A program made the position numbers and the translations under genes. Positions 6,104 to 14,014 of a stretch of 18,580 nucleotides of DNA are shown piece after piece (positions within the stretch are counted from its first letter, which is position 1; each line of letters opens with the position of its first letter). The notes beneath the pieces are model-generated. The model made no database searches. It was not told the DNA's origin and worked only from the letters and a program-made list of their open reading frames with translations. Source of the DNA: Prevotella sp. CAG:485 (GTDB lineage: Bacteria > Bacteroidota > Bacteroidia > Bacteroidales > Muribaculaceae); contig FR897829.1 in assembly GCA_000437495.1 (NCBI GenBank), forward strand, positions 1 through 18,580, in the 5' to 3' direction.

Positions 6104-8230
6104 ATGGCAAAAGAACTCCATCCGTTAAAAAACACACGCAATATCGGCATCATGGCTCACATCGATGCCGGTAAAACCACCACATCCGAACGCATTCTGT
6201 TCTACACAGGCCTTACACACAAAATCGGCGAAGTGCACGACGGCGCCGCAACTATGGACTGGATGGAACAGGAACAGGAACGCGGCATTACAATTACTTC
6301 CGCCGCCACCACAACGTTCTGGAACTACGATAACAAGAAATTCAAAATAAACCTCATCGACACTCCCGGGCACGTAGACTTCACCGTAGAAGTTGAACGC
6401 AGCCTCCGTGTGCTCGACGGGGCCGTTGCTGCTTTCTGCGCCGTTGGTGGCGTAGAACCGCAGTCGGAAACAGTGTGGCGGCAGGCTGACAAATACAACG
6501 TGCCCCGCATCGGTTACGTCAACAAGATGGACCGCTCCGGCGCAAACTTCTTTGAAGTGGTGCGTCAGGTAAAAGACGTGCTCGGAGCTAACCCCCTCGC
6601 AATTCAGATTCCCATCGGCGCCGAAGAAAGCTTCAAAGGCGTTGTCGACCTGGTAAGCATGAAAGCTTATTTCTGGCACGACGAAACTATGGGCGCTGAC
6701 TACGACGTAACGGAAATACCCGATAACCTGAAAGCAGAAGCCGAGGAATATCGCGACAAGATGCTTGAGACTCTCGCCGAATACAACGACACTCTGATGG
6801 AGAAGTATTTCGACGACCCCTCAACCATCACCGAAGACGAAATCCGCGCAGCCATTCGCAAGAGCACGCTGGCCATGGAAATTTATCCCATGATTTGCGG
6901 TTCTTCGTTCAAGAATAAAGGTGTGCAGACGCTGCTCGACGCCGTTTGCGCTTATCTGCCCTCGCCTGAAGATGCCGGTGCCGTTGAAGGCCACGACGTC
7001 GACGACAAGAACAAGGTAGAGAAACGCGAGCCGAGTCCCGACGCACCCATGTGCGCCCTCGCCTTCAAAATCGCCACAGACCCCTATGTGGGCCGTCTGT
7101 GCTTCTTCCGCGTTTACAGCGGCGAGATGCCCGCCGGCAGCTACGTGCTCAACACCCGCTCAGGCAAGAAAGAGCGCGTAAACCGTCTGTTCCAGATGCA
7201 CTCCAACAAGCAGAACCCCAAAGAGGTCATCGGCTGCGGCGACATCGGCGCAGGCGTAGGCTTCAAGGATATCCGCACCGGCGACACCCTCTGCGACGAG
7301 AACCATCCCATAGTGCTCGAAGCCATGGAATTCCCCGATCCCGTTATCGGCATCGCCGTGGAACCCAAAACGCAGAAAGACCTTGACAAACTGGGCGTGG
7401 GTCTGCAGAAACTTGCTGAAGAAGACCCCACCTTCCGCGTAGAGACCAACGAAGAGACCGGCCAGACCGTAATCAGCGGCATGGGCGAGCTTCACCTCGA
7501 CATCATCATCGACCGTCTGAAACGCGAGTTCAAGGTAGAGTGCAACCAGGGTCGCCCGCAGGTTACATACAAAGAAGCCATCACCAAGCCCGTGGAGCTG
7601 CGTGAGGTATTCAAGAAACAGACCGGCGGCCGCGGTAAATTCGCCGACATCATTGTGCGCGTAGAACCGGCCGACGACGACTTTGAAGGCAGCCTGCAGT
7701 TCGTTGACGAAGTCAAGGGCGGCAACGTGCCCAAAGAGTACATACCCTCAGTGCAGAAAGGCTTCCAGACCGCCATGCGCAACGGCGTGCTGGCCGGCTT
7801 CCCGGTAGAGCGCCTCAAAGTAACCCTGCTCGACGGCAGCTTCCACCCCGTGGACTCCGACCAGCTCAGCTTCGAGCTCGCCGCCATAGGCGCTTTCAAG
7901 AAAGCATCCGCACAGGCAGGTCCCGTCCTCATGGAGCCTATCATGAAGATTGAAGTCGTAACGCCCGAAGAGAGCATGGGCGACGTAATAGGCGACCTCA
8001 ACAAACGCCGCGGACAAGTAGAGGGCATGGAGACAGCCCGCTCAGGCGCTCGCATAGTAAAGGCAAAAGCCCCGTTGGCCGAAATGTTCGGCTACGTAAC
8101 AGCATTGCGTACCATAACCTCGGGCCGCGCCACATCAACAATGTCCTTCTCCCACTACGCGGAGGTAAGCAACTCCATAGCACGCAACGTGCTCACCGAG
8201 ATGCAGGGACGAGTAGATTTGCTTAAGTAA
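6104..8230 (+). CDS. fusA: Elongation factor G
   Basis: EF-G is the GTPase that drives tRNA-mRNA translocation and, with RRF, ribosome recycling. The 708-residue product has every G motif: AHIDAGKT (18-25), switch I RGITI (60-64), DTPGH with the catalytic His (86-90) and NKMD (140-143), then domains II-V including the GMGELHLDI segment and the domain IV QVTYKEAI start. Intact motifs and location in the str operon point to the canonical translocase rather than the second EF-G paralogue many Bacteroidota carry elsewhere. No tuf gene follows; rpsJ starts 16 bases after the stop. Confidence 0.98.
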   Translation: MAKELHPLKNTRNIGIMAHIDAGKTTTSERILFYTGLTHKIGEVHDGAATMDWMEQEQERGITITSAATTTFWNYDNKKFKINLIDTPGHVDFTVEVERSLRVLDGAVAAFCAVGGVEPQSETVWRQADKYNVPRIGYVNKMDRSGANFFEVVRQVKDVLGANPLAIQIPIGAEESFKGVVDLVSMKAYFWHDETMGADYDVTEIPDNLKAEAEEYRDKMLETLAEYNDTLMEKYFDDPSTITEDEIRAAIRKSTLAMEIYPMICGSSFKNKGVQTLLDAVCAYLPSPEDAGAVEGHDVDDKNKVEKREPSPDAPMCALAFKIATDPYVGRLCFFRVYSGEMPAGSYVLNTRSGKKERVNRLFQMHSNKQNPKEVIGCGDIGAGVGFKDIRTGDTLCDENHPIVLEAMEFPDPVIGIAVEPKTQKDLDKLGVGLQKLAEEDPTFRVETNEETGQTVISGMGELHLDIIIDRLKREFKVECNQGRPQVTYKEAITKPVELREVFKKQTGGRGKFADIIVRVEPADDDFEGSLQFVDEVKGGNVPKEYIPSVQKGFQTAMRNGVLAGFPVERLKVTLLDGSFHPVDSDQLSFELAAIGAFKKASAQAGPVLMEPIMKIEVVTPEESMGDVIGDLNKRRGQVEGMETARSGARIVKAKAPLAEMFGYVTALRTITSGRATSTMSFSHYAEVSNSIARNVLTEMQGRVDLLK

Positions 8231-8246
8231 TCACCAATAATAACCA

Positions 8247-8552
8247 ATGAGCCAGAAAATTCGCATCAAGCTGAAATCGTATGACCACAACTTGGTAGAC
8301 AAGTCGGCCGAGAAGATTGCAAAAACGGTGAAAGCCACCGGTGCCGTGGTAAGCGGTCCCATACCCCTTCCCACCCACAAACGCATCTTCACAGTCAACC
8401 GCTCCACGTTTGTGAACAAAAAATCACGCGAGCAGTTCCAGCTTTGCTCTTTCCAGCGCCTTATCGACATCTATTCCTCTACCTCAAAAACCGTAGAGGC
8501 CCTGATGCGCCTCGAACTCCCCAGCGGAGTCGATGTATCGATTAAGGTATAA
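8247..8552 (+). CDS. rpsJ: Small ribosomal subunit protein S10 (uS10)
   Basis: S10 is a 30S head protein that in many bacteria also acts with NusB in transcription antitermination. The 101-residue product has the SGPIPLPT loop (36-43), the exposed loop that contacts 16S rRNA, and the VNKKSREQFQ segment (56-65). It begins the classical S10 gene order but has no promoter of its own that I can see: it follows fusA by only 16 bases, so the str and S10 operons are joined. The gap after it (8553-8636) is A-rich. Confidence 0.97.
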   Translation: MSQKIRIKLKSYDHNLVDKSAEKIAKTVKATGAVVSGPIPLPTHKRIFTVNRSTFVNKKSREQFQLCSFQRLIDIYSSTSKTVEALMRLELPSGVDVSIKV

Positions 8553-8636
8553 CAAAAGCAAATTCGCCAAAAAAGAAACAGCGGCGATAGAGAAAACAGC
8601 AAAGCAAAAGAAACAATTTCAACAACCACAAGAGAA

Positions 8637-9254
8637 ATGCCAGGATTATTAGGAAAGAAAATCGGAATGACATCCGTTTTCAGTACCGACGGCAAAAACG
8701 TGCCGTGTACTGTTATCGAAGTAGGTCCCTGCGTGGTCACTCAGATCAAGACTCTTGAAAAAGACGGTTACGAAGCAGTACAGGTAGGCTTCCAGGACAA
8801 GAAAGAGAAGCACACCACCCGCCCGGAAGCCGGCCACTTCAAGAAAGCCGGAGTGACACCCAAGCGACACTTGGCCGAGTTCAAGAATTTTGACCAGACA
8901 CCCGAACTGGGCTCAACGCTCACCGTAGACATCTTCACCGAAGGTGGCTTCGTAGACGTTGTAGGCACATCGAAAGGCAAAGGCTATCAGGGCGTAGTGA
9001 AACGCCATGGCTTTGGCGGTGTAGGTCAGCAGACTCACGGTCAGCACAACCGTCTGCGCGCCCCCGGCGCCATAGGCGCGTGCTCCTATCCTGCAAAGGT
9101 TTTCAAAGGCCTCCGCATGGCCGGCCAAATGGGTAACGAAAGAGTTACCGTGCAAAACCTGCAGGTAATAAAAGTGCTCCCCGAGCACAATCTGTTAATG
9201 GTTAAAGGCTCCATACCCGGCGCCAAAGGTTCAATCGTTTTAGTTGAAAGATAA
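8637..9254 (+). CDS. rplC: Large ribosomal subunit protein L3 (uL3)
   Basis: L3 binds the 3' end of 23S rRNA and reaches toward the peptidyl transferase centre. The 205-residue product starts MPGLLGKKIGMTS and has the long internal loop GVGQQTHGQHNRLRAPG (128-144), where the glutamine methylated by PrmB in enterobacteria falls, followed by YPAKVFKGLRMAGQMGNERV (151-170). The 84-base A-rich gap before it contains a possible TCGCC/GGCGA stem with a 15-base loop but nothing convincing as a promoter. Its TAA abuts the rplD ATG with no intervening base, suggesting translational coupling. Confidence 0.97.
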   Translation: MPGLLGKKIGMTSVFSTDGKNVPCTVIEVGPCVVTQIKTLEKDGYEAVQVGFQDKKEKHTTRPEAGHFKKAGVTPKRHLAEFKNFDQTPELGSTLTVDIFTEGGFVDVVGTSKGKGYQGVVKRHGFGGVGQQTHGQHNRLRAPGAIGACSYPAKVFKGLRMAGQMGNERVTVQNLQVIKVLPEHNLLMVKGSIPGAKGSIVLVER

Positions 9255-9890
9255 ATGAAAGTAGCCGTTCACAACATCAATGGCCAAGAGACGGGACGCA
9301 CCGTAGAACTCAATGACCAAGTCTTTGCTTTTGAAAGCGAAGGCACCAAGAATCCGGCCCACACTCTTTATCTCGACATAAAGCAGTACCTGGGCAACCA
9401 GCGTCAGGGCACGCACAAGAGCAAAGAACGCAGCGAGGTTAGCGGCTCAACCCGCAAACTCGGTCGCCAGAAAGGCGGCGGCGGCGCTCGTCACGGCGAC
9501 ATCAACTCGCCCCTGCTCCGCGGCGGCGGCACAGTGTTCGGACCCCGTCCGCGCGACTACCGCACAAAGCTCAACCGCAAAATGAAGCAGTTGGCTCGCC
9601 GTCTGGCCCTTACCTCAAAAGCCGGCAAAAACCAGATTATAGTGGTTGAGGACTTCAAATTCGAAGCCCCCCGCACCAAGCAGTACGTTAACATGGCAAA
9701 AGCCTTCAATCTCGCCGAGAAGAAGGTGCTCCTCGTTACCCCCGACTCAGACAACAACATCTTCCTGAGCGTGCGCAACGTGCCCAACGCACTCATGATG
9801 CCCGCTATGAACCTCAACGCCTACGCAGTGCTCAACAACGACGCCATCATCATCACCGAAGGTTGCGTCAACATCATCAACCAGTTCTAA
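9255..9890 (+). CDS. rplD: Large ribosomal subunit protein L4 (uL4)
   Basis: L4 is an early 50S assembly protein whose extended loop reaches the nascent peptide tunnel. The 211-residue product shows that loop as a Gly/Arg/Lys-rich region at about residues 52-102, with KGGGGARHGDINSPLLRGGG and VFGPRPRDY, a Bacteroidota variant of the usual GxARxG...RGGG pattern. In Escherichia coli L4 represses the S10 operon through the rpsJ leader. Here rpsJ has only 16 bases upstream, so that control cannot work in the same way. The start directly follows the rplC stop. Confidence 0.97.
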   Translation: MKVAVHNINGQETGRTVELNDQVFAFESEGTKNPAHTLYLDIKQYLGNQRQGTHKSKERSEVSGSTRKLGRQKGGGGARHGDINSPLLRGGGTVFGPRPRDYRTKLNRKMKQLARRLALTSKAGKNQIIVVEDFKFEAPRTKQYVNMAKAFNLAEKKVLLVTPDSDNNIFLSVRNVPNALMMPAMNLNAYAVLNNDAIIITEGCVNIINQF

Positions 9891-9905
9891 ACGGGAGCAG
9901 ACACA

Positions 9906-10196
9906 ATGGATATCAATATCAAACCCATCTCCACAGAGAAAGCCACAGAGCTGAGCGAGAAGCTCAACCGATACGTCTTCGCAGTCTCCCCCGACGCTAA
10001 CAAATTTCAGATCAAGGACATAGTAGAGAAACTCTACAACGTCCGCGTGGTGAAAGTTAACATTGCCAACTACGCAGGCAAACGCAAACAGCGCTGGACC
10101 AAATCCGGTCTGCTCAAAGGCAGCTCAGCCGCCTTCAAGAAAGCCTACGTAACAGTGGCCGAGGGTCAGACAATTGATTACTACAGCAAACTCTAA
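9906..10196 (+). CDS. rplW: Large ribosomal subunit protein L23 (uL23)
   Basis: L23 sits at the tunnel exit and is the docking site for trigger factor and the signal recognition particle. The 96-residue product has the family pattern IKPISTEKAT near the start, YVFAVSPDANKFQIKDIVEK and a basic loop GKRKQRWTKSG before the C-terminal beta strand. Length is normal for the bacterial protein. It follows rplD by 15 bases and precedes rplB by 8 bases, within the S10 block. Confidence 0.96.
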   Translation: MDINIKPISTEKATELSEKLNRYVFAVSPDANKFQIKDIVEKLYNVRVVKVNIANYAGKRKQRWTKSGLLKGSSAAFKKAYVTVAEGQTIDYYSKL

Positions 10197-10204
10197 GACG
10201 CAAC

Positions 10205-11032
10205 ATGGCAGTAAGAAAATTTAAGCCCACAACCCCGGGGCAGCGACACAAAGTTATAGGTGTATTCAAAGACGTTATCACTGCTACTACACCTGAGAAA
10301 TCCCTCACAGTAGGCCTGCGTTCACGCGGCGGTCGCAACAATCAGGGTCGTTTGACAGTTCGTTATCGCGGAGGCGGTCACAAACGCCGTTACCGTATCA
10401 TCGACTTCAAGCGTAACACAGACAACATGCCGGCTACCGTGCTCACCATAGAGTACGATCCCAACCGCTCGGCCAACATTGCCCTCATTCAGTATGAAGA
10501 CGGCAAGAAAGCCTATATCATAGCCCCCAACGGTCTCACCGTAGGCCAGAAAGTGGAGAGCGGCGAAAACGTATTGCCCGAGGTAGGCAACACCCTGCCC
10601 CTGAGCAACATACCCGTAGGTACGCTGGTACACTGCATAGAGCTTCGTCCCGGACAGGGCGCAGCCATGGCCCGCTCGGCAGGCACCTTTGCTCAGATTT
10701 CCAGCCGCGAAGGTGACTATGCAATCATGCGTCTGCCCTCAGGCGAAATCCGCAAAGTGCTTCTTAGCTGCCGCGCCACCGTGGGCATCGTTGGCAACAG
10801 CGAGCACTCACTGGAACAGAGCGGTAAAGCCGGCCGCAGCCGCTGGCTCGGACGCCGCCCCCACAACCGTGGCGTAGTCATGAACCCCCACGACCACCCC
10901 ATGGGTGGTGGCGAAGGCCGTCAGAGCGGCGGACATCCCCGTTCACGCACAGGCCTCTACGCAAAGGGCCTGAAGACCCGCTCGCCCAAGAAGCACTCCA
11001 ACAAGTACATCATCGAGCGTCGTAAGAAGTAA
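10205..11032 (+). CDS. rplB: Large ribosomal subunit protein L2 (uL2)
   Basis: L2 is one of the most conserved 50S proteins, needed for subunit association and peptidyl transferase activity. The 275-residue product contains SRGGRNNQGRLTVRYRGGGH, the central RPGQGAAMARSAGT stretch, and the C-terminal MNPHDHPMGGGEGR motif. The histidine corresponding to Escherichia coli His229 is kept, while the next histidine (His231) is methionine, as I recall for Bacteroidota generally. The basic C-terminus (LKTRSPKKHSNKYIIERRKK) is intact. The rpsS start is 24 bases downstream. Confidence 0.98.
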   Translation: MAVRKFKPTTPGQRHKVIGVFKDVITATTPEKSLTVGLRSRGGRNNQGRLTVRYRGGGHKRRYRIIDFKRNTDNMPATVLTIEYDPNRSANIALIQYEDGKKAYIIAPNGLTVGQKVESGENVLPEVGNTLPLSNIPVGTLVHCIELRPGQGAAMARSAGTFAQISSREGDYAIMRLPSGEIRKVLLSCRATVGIVGNSEHSLEQSGKAGRSRWLGRRPHNRGVVMNPHDHPMGGGEGRQSGGHPRSRTGLYAKGLKTRSPKKHSNKYIIERRKK

Positions 11033-11056
11033 TAATCCATTCACAACCATCAAATT

Positions 11057-11326
11057 ATGAGTCGATCACTTAAAAAAGGACCGTTCATCTCAGTCAAGCT
11101 CGAGAAGAAGGTGGCTGCGATGGATGAAAGCGGCAAGAAAGCCGTCATCAAGACCTGGAGCCGCGCTTCCATGATATCGCCCGATTTCGTGGGACACACT
11201 TTCGCCGTTCATAACGGCAACAAGTTCATCCCCGTATACGTGACGGAGAATATGGTAGGCCACAAATTAGGAGAGTTCGCCCCCACACGCACCTTCCGTG
11301 GCCATGCAGGCAACAAGAAGAAATAA
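11057..11326 (+). CDS. rpsS: Small ribosomal subunit protein S19 (uS19)
   Basis: S19 forms a complex with S13 in the 30S head and touches the intersubunit bridge region near the A site. The 89-residue product starts MSRSLKKGPFI, has the WSRASMISPDFVGHTFAVHNG segment in pieces typical of the family, and the conserved MVGHKLGEFAPTRTFRGH near the C-terminus. Length is standard. It sits between rplB and rplV in the usual order; the 34-base gap to rplV is AT-rich with no structure that I can see. Confidence 0.97.
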   Translation: MSRSLKKGPFISVKLEKKVAAMDESGKKAVIKTWSRASMISPDFVGHTFAVHNGNKFIPVYVTENMVGHKLGEFAPTRTFRGHAGNKKK

Positions 11327-11360
11327 CCGGCCTGACCGCCTAATGATATAATTTTCAACA

Positions 11361-11762
11361 ATGGGTAAAAGAAAAAGAGAATCAGCCGACATGCTGAAGG
11401 AAGCGCGGAAGAACGAATATTTCGCCAAACTTCAGAACGTCCCTACCTCGGCACGCAAAATGCGTCTGGTAGTGGACCTGGTGCGCGGTCAGGAGGCTTA
11501 CAAGGCACTTGGCATCCTCAAATTCACCAAGAAGGAGGCAGCCCGGCGTCTGGAGAAGCTGCTGCGCAGCGCCATATCCAACTATGAGCAGAAAACAGAG
11601 CAGAAAGCCGAATCAGGCCAGCTCTACATACGCACAATCTACGTTAACGAAGCAGGCATGCTCAAACGCCTCCGTCCCGCTCCCAAGGGCCGCGGCCGCC
11701 GCATCCGCAAACGCTCCAACCACGTAGCACTCTATCTCGACACCATCAATAAAGAAAGCTAA
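11361..11762 (+). CDS. rplV: Large ribosomal subunit protein L22 (uL22)
   Basis: L22 lines the peptide exit tunnel with a long beta-hairpin and, with L4, forms its constriction. The 133-residue product has a basic N-terminal extension (MGKRKRESADMLKEARKN) as in other Bacteroidota, then AKLQNVPTSARKMRLVVDLV, and the hairpin region LKRLRPAPKGRGRRIRKRSN, where macrolide-resistance changes can occur in other bacteria. No insertion or deletion is obvious in the hairpin. It is separated from rpsC by 8 bases. Confidence 0.96.
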   Translation: MGKRKRESADMLKEARKNEYFAKLQNVPTSARKMRLVVDLVRGQEAYKALGILKFTKKEAARRLEKLLRSAISNYEQKTEQKAESGQLYIRTIYVNEAGMLKRLRPAPKGRGRRIRKRSNHVALYLDTINKES

Positions 11763-11770
11763 GACCAACC

Positions 11771-12517
11771 ATGGGACAGAAAGTTAATCCTATCAGCAAC
11801 CGCCTGGGCATCATCCGCGGTTGGGACTCGAACTGGTACGGCGGCAAGAAGTATGGCGAAACCCTGCTGGAAGACAACAAAATCCGCAAGTACCTGCGCA
11901 CGCGTCTGGCCAAGGCTTCCGTATCGCGCATCATCATTGAGCGCACACTGAAGATGGTGACCGTTACCATCTGCACAGCCCGCCCGGGCATGATCATCGG
12001 CAAGGGTGGCGAAGACGTCAAGACCCTGCAGGAAGAGCTCAAGAAGCTCACCGACAAAGACGTGCAGATAAACATTCACGAGGTTAAGCGCCCCGAGCTC
12101 GACGCCGAACTGGTAGCAGCCGGCGTGGCTCGTCAGATCGAGAACAAAGTGGCTTACCGCCGCGCCGTCAAGATGGCCATCGCATCCACCATGCGCATCG
12201 GTGCCGAAGGCATCAAGATACAGGTGTCGGGCCGTTTGAACGGAGCCGAGATGAGCCGTAGCGAAATGTTCAAAGAAGGACGTACTCCCCTCCATACCCT
12301 CCGCGCCGACATCGACTACGCTCTGGTGGAAGCACTCACCAAAGTAGGCATCATCGGCATCAAAGTGTGGATCTGCAAAGGTGAGGTTTACGGCAAACGC
12401 GACCTTGCCCCCGCTTACAACACCGTTAACAAAGAGAACGCCCGCAACGGCGGCGGCCGTGGCGAACGCCGCGGTGGATTCCGCAACCGTCGCAACAACA
12501 ACAACTCCAACCGATAA
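11771..12517 (+). CDS. rpsC: Small ribosomal subunit protein S3 (uS3)
   Basis: S3 is a 30S protein at the mRNA entry channel with helicase-like contacts to mRNA. The 248-residue product has the N-terminal MGQKVNPISNRLGIIRGWDS, the KH domain with ARPGMIIGKGGEDVKTL (GXXG loop IGKGGE), and the C-terminal domain with the SGRLNGAEMSRSE motif. The last 26 residues form a low-complexity tail of Gly, Arg and Asn (GGGRGERRGGFRNRRNNNN) beyond the conserved core. It follows rplV by 8 bases and precedes rplP by 15. Confidence 0.97.
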   Translation: MGQKVNPISNRLGIIRGWDSNWYGGKKYGETLLEDNKIRKYLRTRLAKASVSRIIIERTLKMVTVTICTARPGMIIGKGGEDVKTLQEELKKLTDKDVQINIHEVKRPELDAELVAAGVARQIENKVAYRRAVKMAIASTMRIGAEGIKIQVSGRLNGAEMSRSEMFKEGRTPLHTLRADIDYALVEALTKVGIIGIKVWICKGEVYGKRDLAPAYNTVNKENARNGGGRGERRGGFRNRRNNNNSNR

Positions 12518-12532
12518 GCGAGCCAAGACACA

Positions 12533-12964
12533 ATGTTACAACCCAAGAAAACTAAATTCCGCCGTTCGCAGAAGGGTCGCATGAAAGGCGAAGCCCAGCG
12601 CGGCAACCAGCTTGCCTTCGGATCGTTCGGTATCAAAACCCTGGAGAGCAAGTGGATAACCGGTCGTCAGATAGAGGCCGCCCGTATCGCCGTAACACGT
12701 TACATGCAGCGTCAGGGTCAGATATGGATACGCATCTTCCCCGACAAGCCCATCACCAAGAAACCCGCTGAGGTACGTATGGGTAAAGGTAAAGGTAACC
12801 CCGAAGGCTTCGTGGCACCCGTAACTCCGGGACGCATCCTCATTGAAGTGGAAGGCGTAAGCTACGACATAGCCAAAGAAGCCCTGCGCCTGGCCGCCCA
12901 GAAGCTCCCCGTAACAACCAAGTTTATAGTACGCCGCGACTACGACCCCTCGCAGTCCGTTTAA
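12533..12964 (+). CDS. rplP: Large ribosomal subunit protein L16 (uL16)
   Basis: L16 contacts the A-site tRNA and 5S rRNA region and is a late assembly factor of the 50S subunit. The 143-residue product begins MLQPKKTKFRRSQKGRMKG and has the KPITKKPAEVRMGKGKGNP loop; Arg82 is the counterpart of the arginine hydroxylated in Escherichia coli L16. Length is normal. In most bacteria rpmC follows within a few bases; here a 172-base foldable spacer intervenes, described separately. Confidence 0.97.
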   Translation: MLQPKKTKFRRSQKGRMKGEAQRGNQLAFGSFGIKTLESKWITGRQIEAARIAVTRYMQRQGQIWIRIFPDKPITKKPAEVRMGKGKGNPEGFVAPVTPGRILIEVEGVSYDIAKEALRLAAQKLPVTTKFIVRRDYDPSQSV

Positions 12965-13136
12965 AAAATTACAAGAACCGACTCGTTGGCCCCCAGCCGG
13001 CCTACAACAGAGTTGAACAATAAAACCCCGTGGCTGACCGTTGAAGAGGGTGAACGAATCGGTTCAAAAGTTTTTAAACAGAATTGCCCGGCACAGAAAT
13101 GCGCAGCAGTGCAATAAATAAAAACAACAGTAAACA
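12965..13136 (+). promoter_or_regulatory. Structured rplP-rpmC intercistronic RNA
   Basis: This spacer contains a long imperfect inverted repeat: GAACCGACTCGTT (12975-12987) pairs with AACGAATCGGTTC (13053-13065), 12 of 13 pairs. Inside it CAGCC (12994-12998) pairs with GGCTG (13032-13036), enclosing CAAC-AGA-GTTG (13005-13015). A further hairpin TGCGC-AGCA-GTGCA (13100-13113) lies 23 bases before the rpmC ATG. No coding frame or consensus promoter is evident. Autoregulatory, processing or attenuation roles are all possible; none is demonstrated. Confidence 0.55.
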
Positions 13137-13343
13137 ATGAAAAAGGAAGAAATCAGAGAATTAAGCATTCCCGAATTAGTTGCCAAAATCAACGAAGCGG
13201 AGAAGGCTTATCGTGAATTGAAAGTAGCGCATGCTATTTCTCCCGTCGACAACCCGGCAAAAATCACAGCAGATCGCCGCGAGATAGCCCGCATGAAGAC
13301 TATCCTGCGCGAGAAGGAGATCGCCGCTGTTGCCGCCAAGTAA
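13137..13343 (+). CDS. rpmC: Large ribosomal subunit protein L29 (uL29)
   Basis: L29 is a small two-helix protein next to L23 at the tunnel exit. The 68-residue product begins MKKEEIRELSIPELVAKI and has the characteristic second helix ADRREIARMKTILREKE. Sequence and length match the family. The preceding bases (AAATAAAAACAACAGTAAACA) are A-rich with no Shine-Dalgarno sequence, as usual in this phylum. It is separated from rplP by the long structured spacer and from rpsQ by 24 bases. Confidence 0.95.
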   Translation: MKKEEIRELSIPELVAKINEAEKAYRELKVAHAISPVDNPAKITADRREIARMKTILREKEIAAVAAK

Positions 13344-13367
13344 ACAACCCCAAAAAGTATCTGAAAA

Positions 13368-13628
13368 ATGGAAGAAAAACGTCATTTGAGAAAAGAGAGA
13401 ATCGGGATTGTTTCCAGCAACAAGGCAGACAAGACCATCACAGTCGAGATCAAGTGGAAAGAGAAACACCCCATCTATGGTAAATTCGTGAACAAGACGA
13501 AGAAATACCATGCACACGACGAGAACAACGAATGTTCGGTAGGTGATACCGTACGTTTGATGGAGACCCGTCCGTTGAGCAAGACAAAGAGATGGAGAAT
13601 GGTAGAAATCATAGAAAAAGTTAAGTAA
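13368..13628 (+). CDS. rpsQ: Small ribosomal subunit protein S17 (uS17)
   Basis: S17 is a primary 16S rRNA-binding protein with an OB fold. The 86-residue product carries the motif RKERIGIVSSNKADKTITVE near the N-terminus, the KYHAHDENNECSVGDTVRLM segment and the C-terminal ETRPLSKTKRWRMVEI stretch. All conserved blocks are present and length is typical. It ends one base before the rplN start, suggesting coupled translation. Confidence 0.97.
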   Translation: MEEKRHLRKERIGIVSSNKADKTITVEIKWKEKHPIYGKFVNKTKKYHAHDENNECSVGDTVRLMETRPLSKTKRWRMVEIIEKVK

Positions 13629-13629
13629 C

Positions 13630-13995
13630 ATGATACAGAGTGAATCCAGACTGGTAGTTGCAGACAACAGTGGCGCCAAAGAAGCGCTCTGCATCCATGT
13701 GCTCGGTGGCACCGGCCGCCGCTATGCCACCGTAGGCGACGTGATAGTAGTAACGGTAAAGAGCACCATACCGGGCTCTGACGTCAAGAAAGGTACTGTA
13801 AGCCGCGCCGTAGTGGTTCGCACCAAGAAAGAGATACGCCGCGCCGATGGCAGCTACATTCGCTTCGACGACAACGCATGCGTGCTGCTCAACAACGCCG
13901 GCGAACTCCGCGGTACCCGTATTTTCGGCCCCGTAGCCCGCGAACTGCGTGCTTCTAACATGAAGATAGTGTCGCTGGCACCTGAAGTTCTCTAA
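13630..13995 (+). CDS. rplN: Large ribosomal subunit protein L14 (uL14)
   Basis: L14 sits at the subunit interface, contributes to an intersubunit bridge and is the docking site of the silencing factor RsfS. The 121-residue product has the MIQSESRLVVADNSGAKEAL start, GDVIVVTVKSTIPGSDVKKG, the RTKKEIRRADGSYIRFDDNA block and a FGPVARELR C-terminal motif. In enterobacteria this gene begins the separate spc operon; here only one base separates it from rpsQ, so S10 and spc genes are continuous. Confidence 0.98.
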   Translation: MIQSESRLVVADNSGAKEALCIHVLGGTGRRYATVGDVIVVTVKSTIPGSDVKKGTVSRAVVVRTKKEIRRADGSYIRFDDNACVLLNNAGELRGTRIFGPVARELRASNMKIVSLAPEVL

Positions 13996-14014
13996 CCCAC
14001 AAAAGAAAAAGACA

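Noticed and set aside
8553..8636. Possible regulatory hairpin TCGCC/GGCGA before rplC
   Set aside because: The stem is five pairs with a 15-base A-rich loop, which is expected by chance in a spacer of this length.
10860..10920. Methionine in place of the second histidine of the L2 DHPHGGG motif
   Set aside because: It initially looked like loss of a key residue, but DHPMGGG is what I recall for Bacteroidota L2 in general, and the more important histidine is present.
13053..13077. Intrinsic terminator after the long rplP-rpmC stem (TTTTT at about 13071)
   Set aside because: The T run is short and set off from the stem by CAAAAG, and termination here would cut off essential downstream genes; conditional attenuation is kept only as a possibility in the findings.
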